64,000 nucleotides of DNA. Origin: Celeribacter indicus. GTDB lineage: Bacteria > Pseudomonadota > Alphaproteobacteria > Rhodobacterales > Rhodobacteraceae. The number at the start of each line of letters is the position of its first letter. The stretch's first letter is position 1. This document shows, piece by piece, positions 18,057 through 25,371 of the stretch. The DNA lies in contig NZ_CP004393.1 in the NCBI RefSeq assembly GCF_000819565.1, forward strand, positions 785,001-849,000. Direction: 5' to 3'. The notes under the pieces are model-generated. The model saw nothing but the letters and a program-made list of their open reading frames with translations. It was not told the DNA's origin and made no database searches. The position numbers and the translations under genes are program-made.

Positions 18057-18524
18057 ATGGATGATCCGGAGAAAGACGAGATGACCGGGCTGACGGCGCG
18101 GCAGGGCTGGATGGGCCTGCTGGCCGCCGCCGATCCGGGGGCACTCGCGGCGCGGCTTGCCGCGCTGGGCGAGCTTCCGGCCTTCGAATGGCTGCGCGCG
18201 CCGGAGGTGGGCGGCGTGATGGTGCGCGGGCGTGCGGGCGGGACCGGGGCGCCCTTCAACCTCGGGGAGATGACCGTCACCCGCTGTTCGCTGCGGCTGA
18301 CGACGGGAGAGGTCGGGCATGCCTATGTGCAGGGGCGCGACAAGGCCCATGCCGAACGCGCGGCGCTCGTCGACGCGCTGATGCAGGGCCCGCAGGCCGC
18401 GGCGCTGCGCGAGGCGGTGCTCGTGCCGCTGGCCCGGATGCGGTCGGCCGCCCGCGCCGCGCGCGCCGCGAAGGCGGCGGCGACCAAGGTCGATTTCTTT
18501 ACCATGGTACGGGGAGAGGACTGA
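18057..18524 (+). CDS. phnG: Carbon-phosphorus lyase complex subunit PhnG
   Basis: A 155-residue PhnG, a subunit of the PhnGHIJ core that attaches alkylphosphonate to ATP ribose C1. The conserved stretch GEMTVTRCSLRL...GHAYVQGRDKAHAERAA (split by a short run) identifies it. The frame opens at MDDPEKDEM; an internal ATG at 18081 (MTARQ-like start MTGLTARQG) with GGAG 9 nt upstream is an alternative. The stop overlaps the phnH start by 1 nt. It is the first gene of the lyase operon. Confidence 0.94.
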   Translation: MDDPEKDEMTGLTARQGWMGLLAAADPGALAARLAALGELPAFEWLRAPEVGGVMVRGRAGGTGAPFNLGEMTVTRCSLRLTTGEVGHAYVQGRDKAHAERAALVDALMQGPQAAALREAVLVPLARMRSAARAARAAKAAATKVDFFTMVRGED

Positions 18525-19108
18525 TGGAGAGGCAAAGGAACATGCAAAGCCTGTCCGGAGGATTCCGGGATCCCCCCGCGCAGTCCGCCCGCGCCTTCCG
18601 CGCCGCACTCGAGGCGATGGCGCGCCCCGGCACGGTGCAGGAGGTCTCCGGCGCTGCCGCTCCCGCGCCGGTCTCCGAGGCGGCCGCGACGCTCCTGCTG
18701 ACGCTCTGCGATCCCGAAACGCCGCTCTGCCTCGCCGGGGCGCATGACAGGCGGGAGATCCGGGACTGGATCGCCTTCCACACCGGGGCTCCGCTGGTCG
18801 GGGCGGAAGAGGCGGTCTTCGCCCTCGGCACATGGGAGGCGCTCGCGCCGCTCGGGCGGTTCGCCATCGGCACGGCGGATTATCCCGACCGCTCCGCGAC
18901 GCTGATCGTCGAATGCGACGCCTTCGGGACGGAGGGGGCGGCGCGGCTCACGGGGCCGGGCATTCGCGACAGCGCGCAATTCCCGCTGCCCGATGTGGCG
19001 GCCGTGCGGGAGAATGCCGCGCTCTTCCCGCTCGGGCTCGATTTCTACTTCACCTGCGGCACGCGCCTCGCCGGCCTGCCGCGCAGCACCCATGTGGAGG
19101 CGGACTGA
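18524..19108 (+). CDS. phnH: Carbon-phosphorus lyase complex subunit PhnH
   Basis: A 194-residue PhnH, a structural subunit of the C-P lyase core. Family features include GGFRDPPAQSARAFRAALEA near the start, LLLTLCDPETPLCL, and the C-terminal FPLGLDFYFTCG. The start at MERQRN is one base into the phnG stop, and the end overlaps phnI in the same way, giving tight translational coupling. The length is usual for the family. Confidence 0.95.
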   Translation: MERQRNMQSLSGGFRDPPAQSARAFRAALEAMARPGTVQEVSGAAAPAPVSEAAATLLLTLCDPETPLCLAGAHDRREIRDWIAFHTGAPLVGAEEAVFALGTWEALAPLGRFAIGTADYPDRSATLIVECDAFGTEGAARLTGPGIRDSAQFPLPDVAAVRENAALFPLGLDFYFTCGTRLAGLPRSTHVEAD

Positions 19109-20196
19109 TGTATGTGGCGGTCAAGGGTGGCGAACGGGCGATCGACAACGCCCATGCCTGGCTCGCGGAAGAGCGGCGGGGCGACCCCTCCGTCGCGGAA
19201 CTGTCGGTGGCGCAGATCCGTGAGCAATTGCGCCTCGCGGTGAACCGCGTCATGGCCGAGGGCTCGCTCCACGATCCCGATCTCGCCGCGCTGGCGATCA
19301 AGCAGGCGCGCGGCGACCTGATCGAGGCGATCTTCCTCATCCGCGCCTATCGCACGACGCTGCCGCGGTTCGGACATGCGCAGCCGGTGGACACGGCGGA
19401 GATGGCCTGCGACCGGCGGGTCTCCGCGACGTTCAAGGACGTGCCGGGCGGGCAGGTGCTCGGGCCGACCTTCGACTACACACACCGGCTTCTGGATTTC
19501 AAGCTGATGGCGGAGGGCGGGGTGCCGGAGGCGGAAACCGCCGCGCCGCGCGACGAGCCGGTGCCGCATGTGACCTCCTTCCTGAACCGCGAAGGCCTCA
19601 TCCAGAGTGAACCCGAGGGCGATGAGGTGCCGCCCGACCTGACCCGCGCGCCGCTCGAGCTTCCGGCCGACCGCGCGCTGAGGCTCCAGGCGCTTGCGCG
19701 CGGCGACGAAGGCTTCCTCCTCTCGCTCGCCTATTCGACGCAGCGCGGCTACGGCAACAGCCATGCCTTCGTGGGCGAGCTGCGCATCGGCACGGTCGCG
19801 GTGGAGATGGAGATCCCGGAGCTCGGCCTTGCCGTCGGGATCGGGGAGATCGGGCTGACGGAATGCGAGACGGTCAACAAGTTCGCCGGCTCCAGGGTCG
19901 AGCCGCCGCAATTCACCCGCGGTTACGGCCTCGTCTTCGGCCAGTCGGAGCGCAAGGCGCTCTCGATGGCGCTCGTGGACCGTGCGCTGCGCTCGAAGGA
20001 GCTGGGCGTGGAGGTCTCCGGTTCGCCCGCCCATGACGAGGAATTCGTCCTGTCGCATTGCGACAACATCCAGGCGACGGGGTTCCTCGAACATATCAAG
20101 CTGCCGCATTACGTCGATTTCCAGTCGGAAATGGAGCTGGTGCGGAAGATGCGCGCGGAGATCGCGGCATGTCGGGCGAAGGAGGCGGCGGAATGA
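19108..20196 (+). CDS. phnI: Carbon-phosphorus lyase complex subunit PhnI
   Basis: A 362-residue PhnI. With PhnG, H and L it forms the nucleosidase-like activity that displaces adenine of ATP with phosphonate. It starts at MYVAVKGGERAI and shows typical conserved runs such as AYSTQRGYGNSHAFVGE, GEIGLTECETVNKF and SHCDNIQATGFLEH. It overlaps phnH (1 nt) and the following HAD gene (4 nt). Confidence 0.96.
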   Translation: MYVAVKGGERAIDNAHAWLAEERRGDPSVAELSVAQIREQLRLAVNRVMAEGSLHDPDLAALAIKQARGDLIEAIFLIRAYRTTLPRFGHAQPVDTAEMACDRRVSATFKDVPGGQVLGPTFDYTHRLLDFKLMAEGGVPEAETAAPRDEPVPHVTSFLNREGLIQSEPEGDEVPPDLTRAPLELPADRALRLQALARGDEGFLLSLAYSTQRGYGNSHAFVGELRIGTVAVEMEIPELGLAVGIGEIGLTECETVNKFAGSRVEPPQFTRGYGLVFGQSERKALSMALVDRALRSKELGVEVSGSPAHDEEFVLSHCDNIQATGFLEHIKLPHYVDFQSEMELVRKMRAEIAACRAKEAAE

Positions 20197-20789
20197 CCCA
20201 TGTGGTGTTCGACATCGGGAACGTGCTGATCCGCTGGGATCCCCTCCATGCCTTCGCGGATGCCTTCGGCGGGGCCGAGGCGGCGGGGGCCTGCCTCGCC
20301 CGGATGGGGTTTGCCGGGCTGAACGCGCGTGCGGACCGGGGGGCACTTTTTTCCGAACTGGCCGCGGAGATCGCGGACGAGGAGGACCGCGCGCTGTTCG
20401 CGAGCTATCCCGAGCGGTTTCACCTGACCATCGCGGAGCGGGTGCCGGGAAGCTGGGAGATCCTCGCGCGGCTGAAGGCGGCGGGGGTGCCGCTGCATGC
20501 GATCACCAACTGGTCGGAAGAGACATGGCCCGCCGCGCTCGCGCTCTACCCCGCGCTGGCGGAAAGTTTCGGCACCATCGTCGTCTCCGGGACGGAAAGG
20601 ATGATGAAGCCCGAGCGCGCGATCTTCGACCTGCTCTGCGCGCGGGCCGGTGTGGCGCCGGGGGACTGCCTGTTCATCGACGACAGCCCGAAGAACGTCG
20701 ACGGCGCGCGCGCCGCGGGCATGGAGGCGCTGCTCTTCACCGATGCGCCGGCGCTCGAACGCGACCTGACCGAAAGGGGCCTGATATGA
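20193..20789 (+). CDS. HAD-superfamily hydrolase inserted between phnI and phnJ
   Basis: A 198-residue HAD-IA phosphatase-like protein. Motif I is VVFDIGNVLIRWDP, with the nucleophile Asp; the residue two positions on is Gly rather than Asp, as in the YihX-like group. Motif II is in AITNWSEE, the Lys in MMKPERAIF, and motif IV is FIDDSPKN. ATGA overlaps with both phnI and phnJ show it is a full member of the lyase operon. phnI and phnJ are normally adjacent, so its position is unusual. A substrate in ribose-phosphate or phosphonate metabolism is likely; none can be named. Confidence 0.88.
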   Translation: MTHVVFDIGNVLIRWDPLHAFADAFGGAEAAGACLARMGFAGLNARADRGALFSELAAEIADEEDRALFASYPERFHLTIAERVPGSWEILARLKAAGVPLHAITNWSEETWPAALALYPALAESFGTIVVSGTERMMKPERAIFDLLCARAGVAPGDCLFIDDSPKNVDGARAAGMEALLFTDAPALERDLTERGLI

Positions 20790-21652
20790 GCGACTACAAT
20801 TTCGCCTATCTCGACGAACAGACGAAACGGATGATCCGCCGCGCGATCCTCAAGGGCGTGGCGATCCCCGGCTATCAGGTGCCCTTCGCCTCGCGCGAGA
20901 TGCCCATGCCCTATGGCTGGGGCACGGGCGGAGTGCAGGTCACGGCGGCCTGCCTGACGCCGGAAGACAGGCTCAAGGTCATCGACCAGGGCGCGGACGA
21001 TACCACCAACGCGGTCTCGATCCGCAAGTTCTTCGAACGCACCGCCGGGGTGGACACGACGGAGAGGACGGGGGAGGCGACGCTCATCCAGACCCGCCAC
21101 CGCATCCCCGAGGAGCCGCTGACCGAGGGACAGATCCTCGTCTATCAGGTGCCGATCCCCGAGCCGCTGCGGTTTCTCGAACCGCGCGAGACGGAGACGC
21201 GGAAGATGCACGCGCTCGAGGACTACGGGCTCATGTATGTGAAACTCTACGAGGACATTTCCCGCCACGGCCATATCGCCACGTCCTACGCCTATCCGGT
21301 GAAGGTCGAGGAGCGCTATGTGATGGACCCGTCCCCGATCCCCAAGTTCGACAACCCGAAGATGGAGATGGCCGCGCTCCAGCTCTTCGGCGCGGGGCGC
21401 GAGCAGCGGATCTATGCCGTGCCGCCCCATACGAAGGTCGTGAGCCTCGATTTCGAGGATCACCCCTTCGTCGCCTCGAAGGCCGATCACGCCTGCGACC
21501 TGTGCGGCGCGGAGGACAGCTATCTCGACGAGGTGATCGTCGATGACGCGGGCGGGCGGATGTTCGTCTGTTCCGATACCGACTATTGCGCGACCCGCCG
21601 GGCCTCGGGCCACCGTGGCCGGATGTCGCCCGCGGAGGAGGCCGCAGAATGA
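20786..21652 (+). CDS. phnJ: C-P lyase radical SAM subunit PhnJ
   Basis: The 288-residue radical-SAM enzyme that cleaves the C-P bond of alpha-D-ribose 1-alkylphosphonate 5-phosphate, releasing alkane and ribose 1,2-cyclic phosphate 5-phosphate. The four essential cysteines are C237, C240, C262 and C268 (CDLC ... FVCSDTDYC), with exactly the spacing of the E. coli enzyme (241, 244, 266, 272). The glycyl region is ILKGVAIPGYQVPFASREMP. The start overlaps the HAD gene by 4 nt and the end overlaps phnK by 4 nt. Confidence 0.97.
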   Translation: MSDYNFAYLDEQTKRMIRRAILKGVAIPGYQVPFASREMPMPYGWGTGGVQVTAACLTPEDRLKVIDQGADDTTNAVSIRKFFERTAGVDTTERTGEATLIQTRHRIPEEPLTEGQILVYQVPIPEPLRFLEPRETETRKMHALEDYGLMYVKLYEDISRHGHIATSYAYPVKVEERYVMDPSPIPKFDNPKMEMAALQLFGAGREQRIYAVPPHTKVVSLDFEDHPFVASKADHACDLCGAEDSYLDEVIVDDAGGRMFVCSDTDYCATRRASGHRGRMSPAEEAAE

Positions 21653-22437
21653 CCGCTCAGGGTTCCGAAACGCCGCTCCTGTCGGTGCGCGACATCGCGA
21701 AAAGCTACGGCGGGCGCATCGGCTGCACCGACGTGTCCTTCGATCTCTGGCCCGGCGAGGTGATGGGCATCGTCGGCGAATCCGGGTCGGGGAAGTCGAC
21801 GCTCCTGAGCTGCCTTGCGGGGCATCTGGCGCCCGACCGGGGGCAGGTGGTCTTCGACACCCGTGACCGCGGCCCGCGCGACACGCGCACCATGTCCGAG
21901 CCGGAACGCCGGATGCTCGGACGCACCGACTGGGCCTTTGTCCACCAGCACGCGCGCGACGGGCTGCGCATGTCGGTCTCCGCCGGCGGCAACGTGGGCG
22001 AACGGCTGATGGCCGTGGGCGCGCGCAACTACGGCGAGATCCGGGGCAAGGCGGTCGACTGGCTCGACCGGGTGGAGATCGCGGCCGACCGGGTGGACGA
22101 CCGTCCGGCCCAGTTCTCCGGCGGCATGCAGCAGCGGCTCCAGATCGCGCGCAATCTGGTCACCGGGCCGCGCCTCGTCTTCATGGATGAACCAACCGGG
22201 GGTCTGGACGTTTCGGTTCAGGCGCGCCTGCTCGATCTGATCCGCGGACTGGTGCGCGACATGGGGCTCTCGGCCATCATCGTCACGCATGACCTTGCGG
22301 TCGTGCGGCTTTTGGCCGACCGTCTCATGGTGATGAAATCGGGACGGGTGGTGGAGACGGGTCTCACCGATCAGGTGCTGGACGATCCGCAGCACGCCTA
22401 CAGCCAGCTGCTCGTCTCCTCCGTGCTACAGGTTTGA
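21649..22437 (+). CDS. phnK: Phosphonate C-P lyase system ATP-binding protein PhnK
   Basis: A 262-residue ABC-type ATPase that binds the PhnGHIJ core through PhnJ and is not a transporter subunit. It has Walker A GESGSGKST, signature FSGGMQQRL and Walker B LVFMDEPTGGLDVSVQ, as in oppD/F-like ATPases. The characteristic PhnK insertion DWAFVHQHARDGLRM is present. It is coupled to phnJ by ATGA, and the next gene, corA, starts 3 nt after its stop. Confidence 0.95.
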   Translation: MTAQGSETPLLSVRDIAKSYGGRIGCTDVSFDLWPGEVMGIVGESGSGKSTLLSCLAGHLAPDRGQVVFDTRDRGPRDTRTMSEPERRMLGRTDWAFVHQHARDGLRMSVSAGGNVGERLMAVGARNYGEIRGKAVDWLDRVEIAADRVDDRPAQFSGGMQQRLQIARNLVTGPRLVFMDEPTGGLDVSVQARLLDLIRGLVRDMGLSAIIVTHDLAVVRLLADRLMVMKSGRVVETGLTDQVLDDPQHAYSQLLVSSVLQV

Positions 22438-22440
22438 GAC

Positions 22441-23394
22441 ATGCTATATGCCTATCGCCCGACTGCCTCCCAACTCGAACGCCTGCCGGCGGGGGACGAT
22501 CTGGCGGAGGCGCTGTGGGTCGATCTGCTCAATCCCCTTCCCGAGCAGGTGGCGGCGGTCGAACGGCTCGGCGTCACCGTGCCTTCGCTCGCGGACATGG
22601 AGGAAATCGAGGTCTCGAACCGGCTCTACCGCGACGGGGAGACGGAGGTGCTTACCATCGTGCTGCCGGGCCTCGACAAGGAGAAGCGGCCGAAGCTCGG
22701 GCCCGTCGCCTTCCTGATCACGCCCGAGCGGCTGTTCACCGTGCGCTATCACACCCCGCGCCCGTTCGAGACCTTCGCCGCCCATGCCGCGCAGACCAGC
22801 GCGGGGTTCGCCGGGCGCCGCCGCCTCTTCCTCGGCCTCACCGAGGAGATCATCGCGAGGCTCGCCGACCTTCTCGAAGGGGTCGGGCAATCGGTGGATG
22901 CGCAATCGCATATCGCGTTCCGGGATCCGCCGCCGCGCGGCGACGACCTTGCCGATGTGCTGCGCGCGCTCGGCCGGCAGAGCGAACAGGTCGCCAAGTA
23001 CCGGCACGCGCTGCTGACCCTCGACCGGGCGCTGTCGAACTTCGGCCTCGGACTGAAGATCGAGCGGGACAAGATCCTGCGCGACATCCTCAAGGCGCAG
23101 GTGGGGGATATCCAGGCCCTCACCGTGCACGGCGATTTCCTTGCCAACCGGGTTGCCCAGCTCACGGATGTGACGCTGGGTCTCATCAATCTCGAACAGA
23201 GCGACACGAGCCGCATCCTGTCGGTGGTGGCGGTCCTGTTCCTGCCGCCGACGCTCGTCGCCTCGGTCTACGGGATGAACTTTCCCTTCATTCCCGGACT
23301 TGAGAACCCGCATGGCTATCTCATCGCCACGGCGCTGATGATCGGATCGGCGCTCGGCACCTATCTCCTTTCCAAATGGCAAAAATGGTTGTGA
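22441..23394 (+). CDS. corA: CorA-family divalent cation transporter within the phn operon
   Basis: A 317-residue magnesium/cobalt transporter. A long cytoplasmic N-terminal domain is followed by two C-terminal transmembrane helices; the selectivity motif YGMNF (in SVYGMNFPF) ends the first, and the second is HGYLIATALMIGSALGTYLL. Only 3 nt separate it from phnK and 4 nt from phnL, so it is transcribed with the C-P lyase genes. Mg2+ uptake could serve the ATP-dependent lyase steps, but that is inference. Confidence 0.93.
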   Translation: MLYAYRPTASQLERLPAGDDLAEALWVDLLNPLPEQVAAVERLGVTVPSLADMEEIEVSNRLYRDGETEVLTIVLPGLDKEKRPKLGPVAFLITPERLFTVRYHTPRPFETFAAHAAQTSAGFAGRRRLFLGLTEEIIARLADLLEGVGQSVDAQSHIAFRDPPPRGDDLADVLRALGRQSEQVAKYRHALLTLDRALSNFGLGLKIERDKILRDILKAQVGDIQALTVHGDFLANRVAQLTDVTLGLINLEQSDTSRILSVVAVLFLPPTLVASVYGMNFPFIPGLENPHGYLIATALMIGSALGTYLLSKWQKWL

Positions 23395-23398
23395 TCCG

Positions 23399-24082
23399 AT
23401 GATCCAGATCGAAAATGTCTACAAATCCTTCACGCTGCACAACCAGGGTGGCGCGGAGATCCCGGTGATGGCGGGCGCCTCGCTCCGCGTCTCGCCCGGC
23501 GAATGCGTGGCCCTCACCGGCAATTCCGGGGCGGGCAAATCGACGCTGATGCGGATGATCTACGGCAATTACCTCGCGCAATCCGGGCGCATCCTCGTCG
23601 GCGGAACCGACGTCGCCTCCGCCGCCCCGCGCGAGATCATCGCGCTGCGCCGCAAGACGCTCGGCCATGTGTCGCAATTCCTGCGCGTCGTGCCGCGCGT
23701 GCCGACGCTCGAGGTGGTGGCCGAACCGCTCCGCGCGCTGGGTCGTCCGCGCGCGGAGGCTCTCGGACGCGCCCGCGACCTGCTCTCTCGGCTCAACATC
23801 CCCGAAACCCTCTGGGGCCTCTCGCCCACCACCTTCTCCGGCGGGGAGCAGCAGCGGGTGAACATCGCGCGCGGCTTTGCCCATCCCTATCCCGCGCTTC
23901 TCCTGGACGAGCCGACCGCCTCGCTCGACGCGATGAACCGCGAGACCGTGCTGGCCCTCATCGAGGAGGCGAAGGCGCGCGGCGCGGCGATCGTCGGCAT
24001 CTTCCACGACGCGCCGGCCCGCGACCGGGTGGCCGACCGGGTGATGGATGTCGCCGCGTTCACACCGGCGAAGGCGGCCTGA
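23399..24082 (+). CDS. phnL: C-P lyase subunit PhnL, ABC-type ATPase
   Basis: A 227-residue ATPase of the LolD-like fold that works with PhnGHI in the first lyase step. Walker A is GNSGAGKST, the signature is FSGGEQQRVN, and Walker B LLLDEPTASLDA. It starts at MIQIENVYKSF, 4 nt after corA. phnN follows after 1 nt, keeping the operon intact despite the corA insertion. Confidence 0.95.
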   Translation: MIQIENVYKSFTLHNQGGAEIPVMAGASLRVSPGECVALTGNSGAGKSTLMRMIYGNYLAQSGRILVGGTDVASAAPREIIALRRKTLGHVSQFLRVVPRVPTLEVVAEPLRALGRPRAEALGRARDLLSRLNIPETLWGLSPTTFSGGEQQRVNIARGFAHPYPALLLDEPTASLDAMNRETVLALIEEAKARGAAIVGIFHDAPARDRVADRVMDVAAFTPAKAA

Positions 24083-24083
24083 A

Positions 24084-24626
24084 ATGGTGGGACGTCTTTA
24101 CGCCGTCGTCGGGCCCTCGGGCGCGGGCAAGGACACGCTGATCGAGGCGGCTCTGGCGCAGCGCGGCGATCTGGCCGTGGTCCGCCGGGTCATCACCCGG
24201 CCCGCCGATGCCGGAGGCGAGGAGTTCGAGAGCGTGAGCGAGGCCGAATTCGACCGGCGCGCGGAGGCCGGGGAATTCGCCCTGCACTGGGAGGCGCATG
24301 GCCTCAGATACGGCGTGCCGCTCAGCGTGGACGATGCCCTTGCAGAGGGGCGGGACGTGCTGTTCAACGGTTCCCGCGCCGTTCTGCCCGAAGCCTATGC
24401 GCTCTATCCCAACATGGGCGTGCTGCTCGTCACCGCCTCGCCGCGGGTGCTGGCCGAACGGCTGGCGAAACGCGGCCGCGAAAGCCGCGCGCAGATCGAG
24501 AAGCGGCTGGCGCGTGCGGAATACGACATCGCGCCGGGCCTGCCGGTGCGGCGCGTGAACAACGACGGCGATCTCGAGGATGCCGTCACCGCCTTTCTCG
24601 CGGCGCTTCAGCCGGAGAGGGTGTAG
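24084..24626 (+). CDS. phnN: Ribose 1,5-bisphosphokinase
   Basis: A 180-residue guanylate-kinase-fold enzyme that phosphorylates ribose 1,5-bisphosphate to PRPP, the last step of C-P lyase product recycling. The P-loop is GPSGAGKDT near the start, and RRVITRPA matches the conserved ITR(P/D) stretch. The start MVGRLYAVVG is preferred over a longer frame because it follows phnL by one base and gives the normal length. Its last 19 nt overlap the convergent DUF1045 gene. Confidence 0.94.
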   Translation: MVGRLYAVVGPSGAGKDTLIEAALAQRGDLAVVRRVITRPADAGGEEFESVSEAEFDRRAEAGEFALHWEAHGLRYGVPLSVDDALAEGRDVLFNGSRAVLPEAYALYPNMGVLLVTASPRVLAERLAKRGRESRAQIEKRLARAEYDIAPGLPVRRVNNDGDLEDAVTAFLAALQPERV

Positions 24627-25291
24627 CGGTGCAGCAGGTGGAAGCGCCCGTCCTCCGCCTCACCGAAGAGGCACAGATCCTCAATGCGGAACGGGACCGG
24701 CAGGAGCGGTGCGAGGTGCGGCGCGAGGGCGGCGCGGACCGCCTCCGCCTCTTCCTGCGGCAGGTTGCCGGTCAGGGTGAGGTGGAAGCGGAATTCCTCC
24801 ATCACATAGGGATAGCCCCATTGCACGAGATAGGCATCCTGTTGCGGGGTCAGCCCGGCGGCGCGGCGACGGGCAAGCTCGGTCTCCCCCGGCTGCGCGC
24901 GATGCGGGTCGAGCGTCGCGACCGCCGCCCCCGCGAGGTCGGACAGCGCGGCGGTATCCCCCTCCGGCACGAGCGCGAGGAAGCCGCCGAGACGGCTCAG
25001 GCGCAGGCCCGGCATCTCGACGGGCGCCCGGCTCGCGCAGAAGGCTTCGAGATCGGCGGTGAGCTCGGCGCGGCTGCCCGTCAGCCGGAACGGCGGCTTG
25101 ATCGTGCCGTGAAAGCCGTATTTGCGGGGGGCTTCGGTGATCTCCGGGATCGGGCGGGGCAGCCCGTCGACCGCCGGGTGCACCCGCGGCACGCCTTCGA
25201 ACGGATCCCATCCGAGCCAGTCGGCGCAAAACTCCGCGAAGCCGCCCGGCCGGGGTGCGTAATAGATCGCATATCTCTTGAATTCATCCAT
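24608..25291 (-). CDS. DUF1045 phosphonate-metabolism protein, 2H phosphoesterase fold
   Basis: A 227-residue protein of the DUF1045 family, restricted to phosphonate loci. Two H-x-T/S-type motifs of 2H phosphoesterases are present: FHGTIKPPF near residue 60 and FHLTLTGNL near residue 165. The fold hydrolyses cyclic phosphates. The C-P lyase pathway yields 5-phosphoribosyl 1,2-cyclic phosphate, normally opened by PhnP, and no phnP is present in this otherwise complete locus. DUF1045 is therefore a good candidate for that step (inference). It is divergent from the canonical phnM. Confidence 0.9.
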   Translation of the reverse strand: MDEFKRYAIYYAPRPGGFAEFCADWLGWDPFEGVPRVHPAVDGLPRPIPEITEAPRKYGFHGTIKPPFRLTGSRAELTADLEAFCASRAPVEMPGLRLSRLGGFLALVPEGDTAALSDLAGAAVATLDPHRAQPGETELARRRAAGLTPQQDAYLVQWGYPYVMEEFRFHLTLTGNLPQEEAEAVRAALAPHLAPLLPVPFRIEDLCLFGEAEDGRFHLLHRYTLSG

Positions 25292-25315
25292 GACGCTCTC
25301 CCTATCCCGTGCGGA

Positions 25316-25329
25316 TCACAGTCCTGTGA
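25316..25329. promoter_or_regulatory. Palindrome between DUF1045 and phnM (possible operator)
   Basis: TCACAG-TC-CTGTGA is a perfect 6-bp inverted repeat in the 80-bp gap between the divergent DUF1045 gene and phnM. It is well placed to control both. The cognate regulator is unknown; it does not resemble the dyad at phnG. Confidence 0.4.
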
Positions 25330-25371
25330 CACCGCCGCCGCCGGGGGGCGTCTTTGCAAAGGACCGTATCC

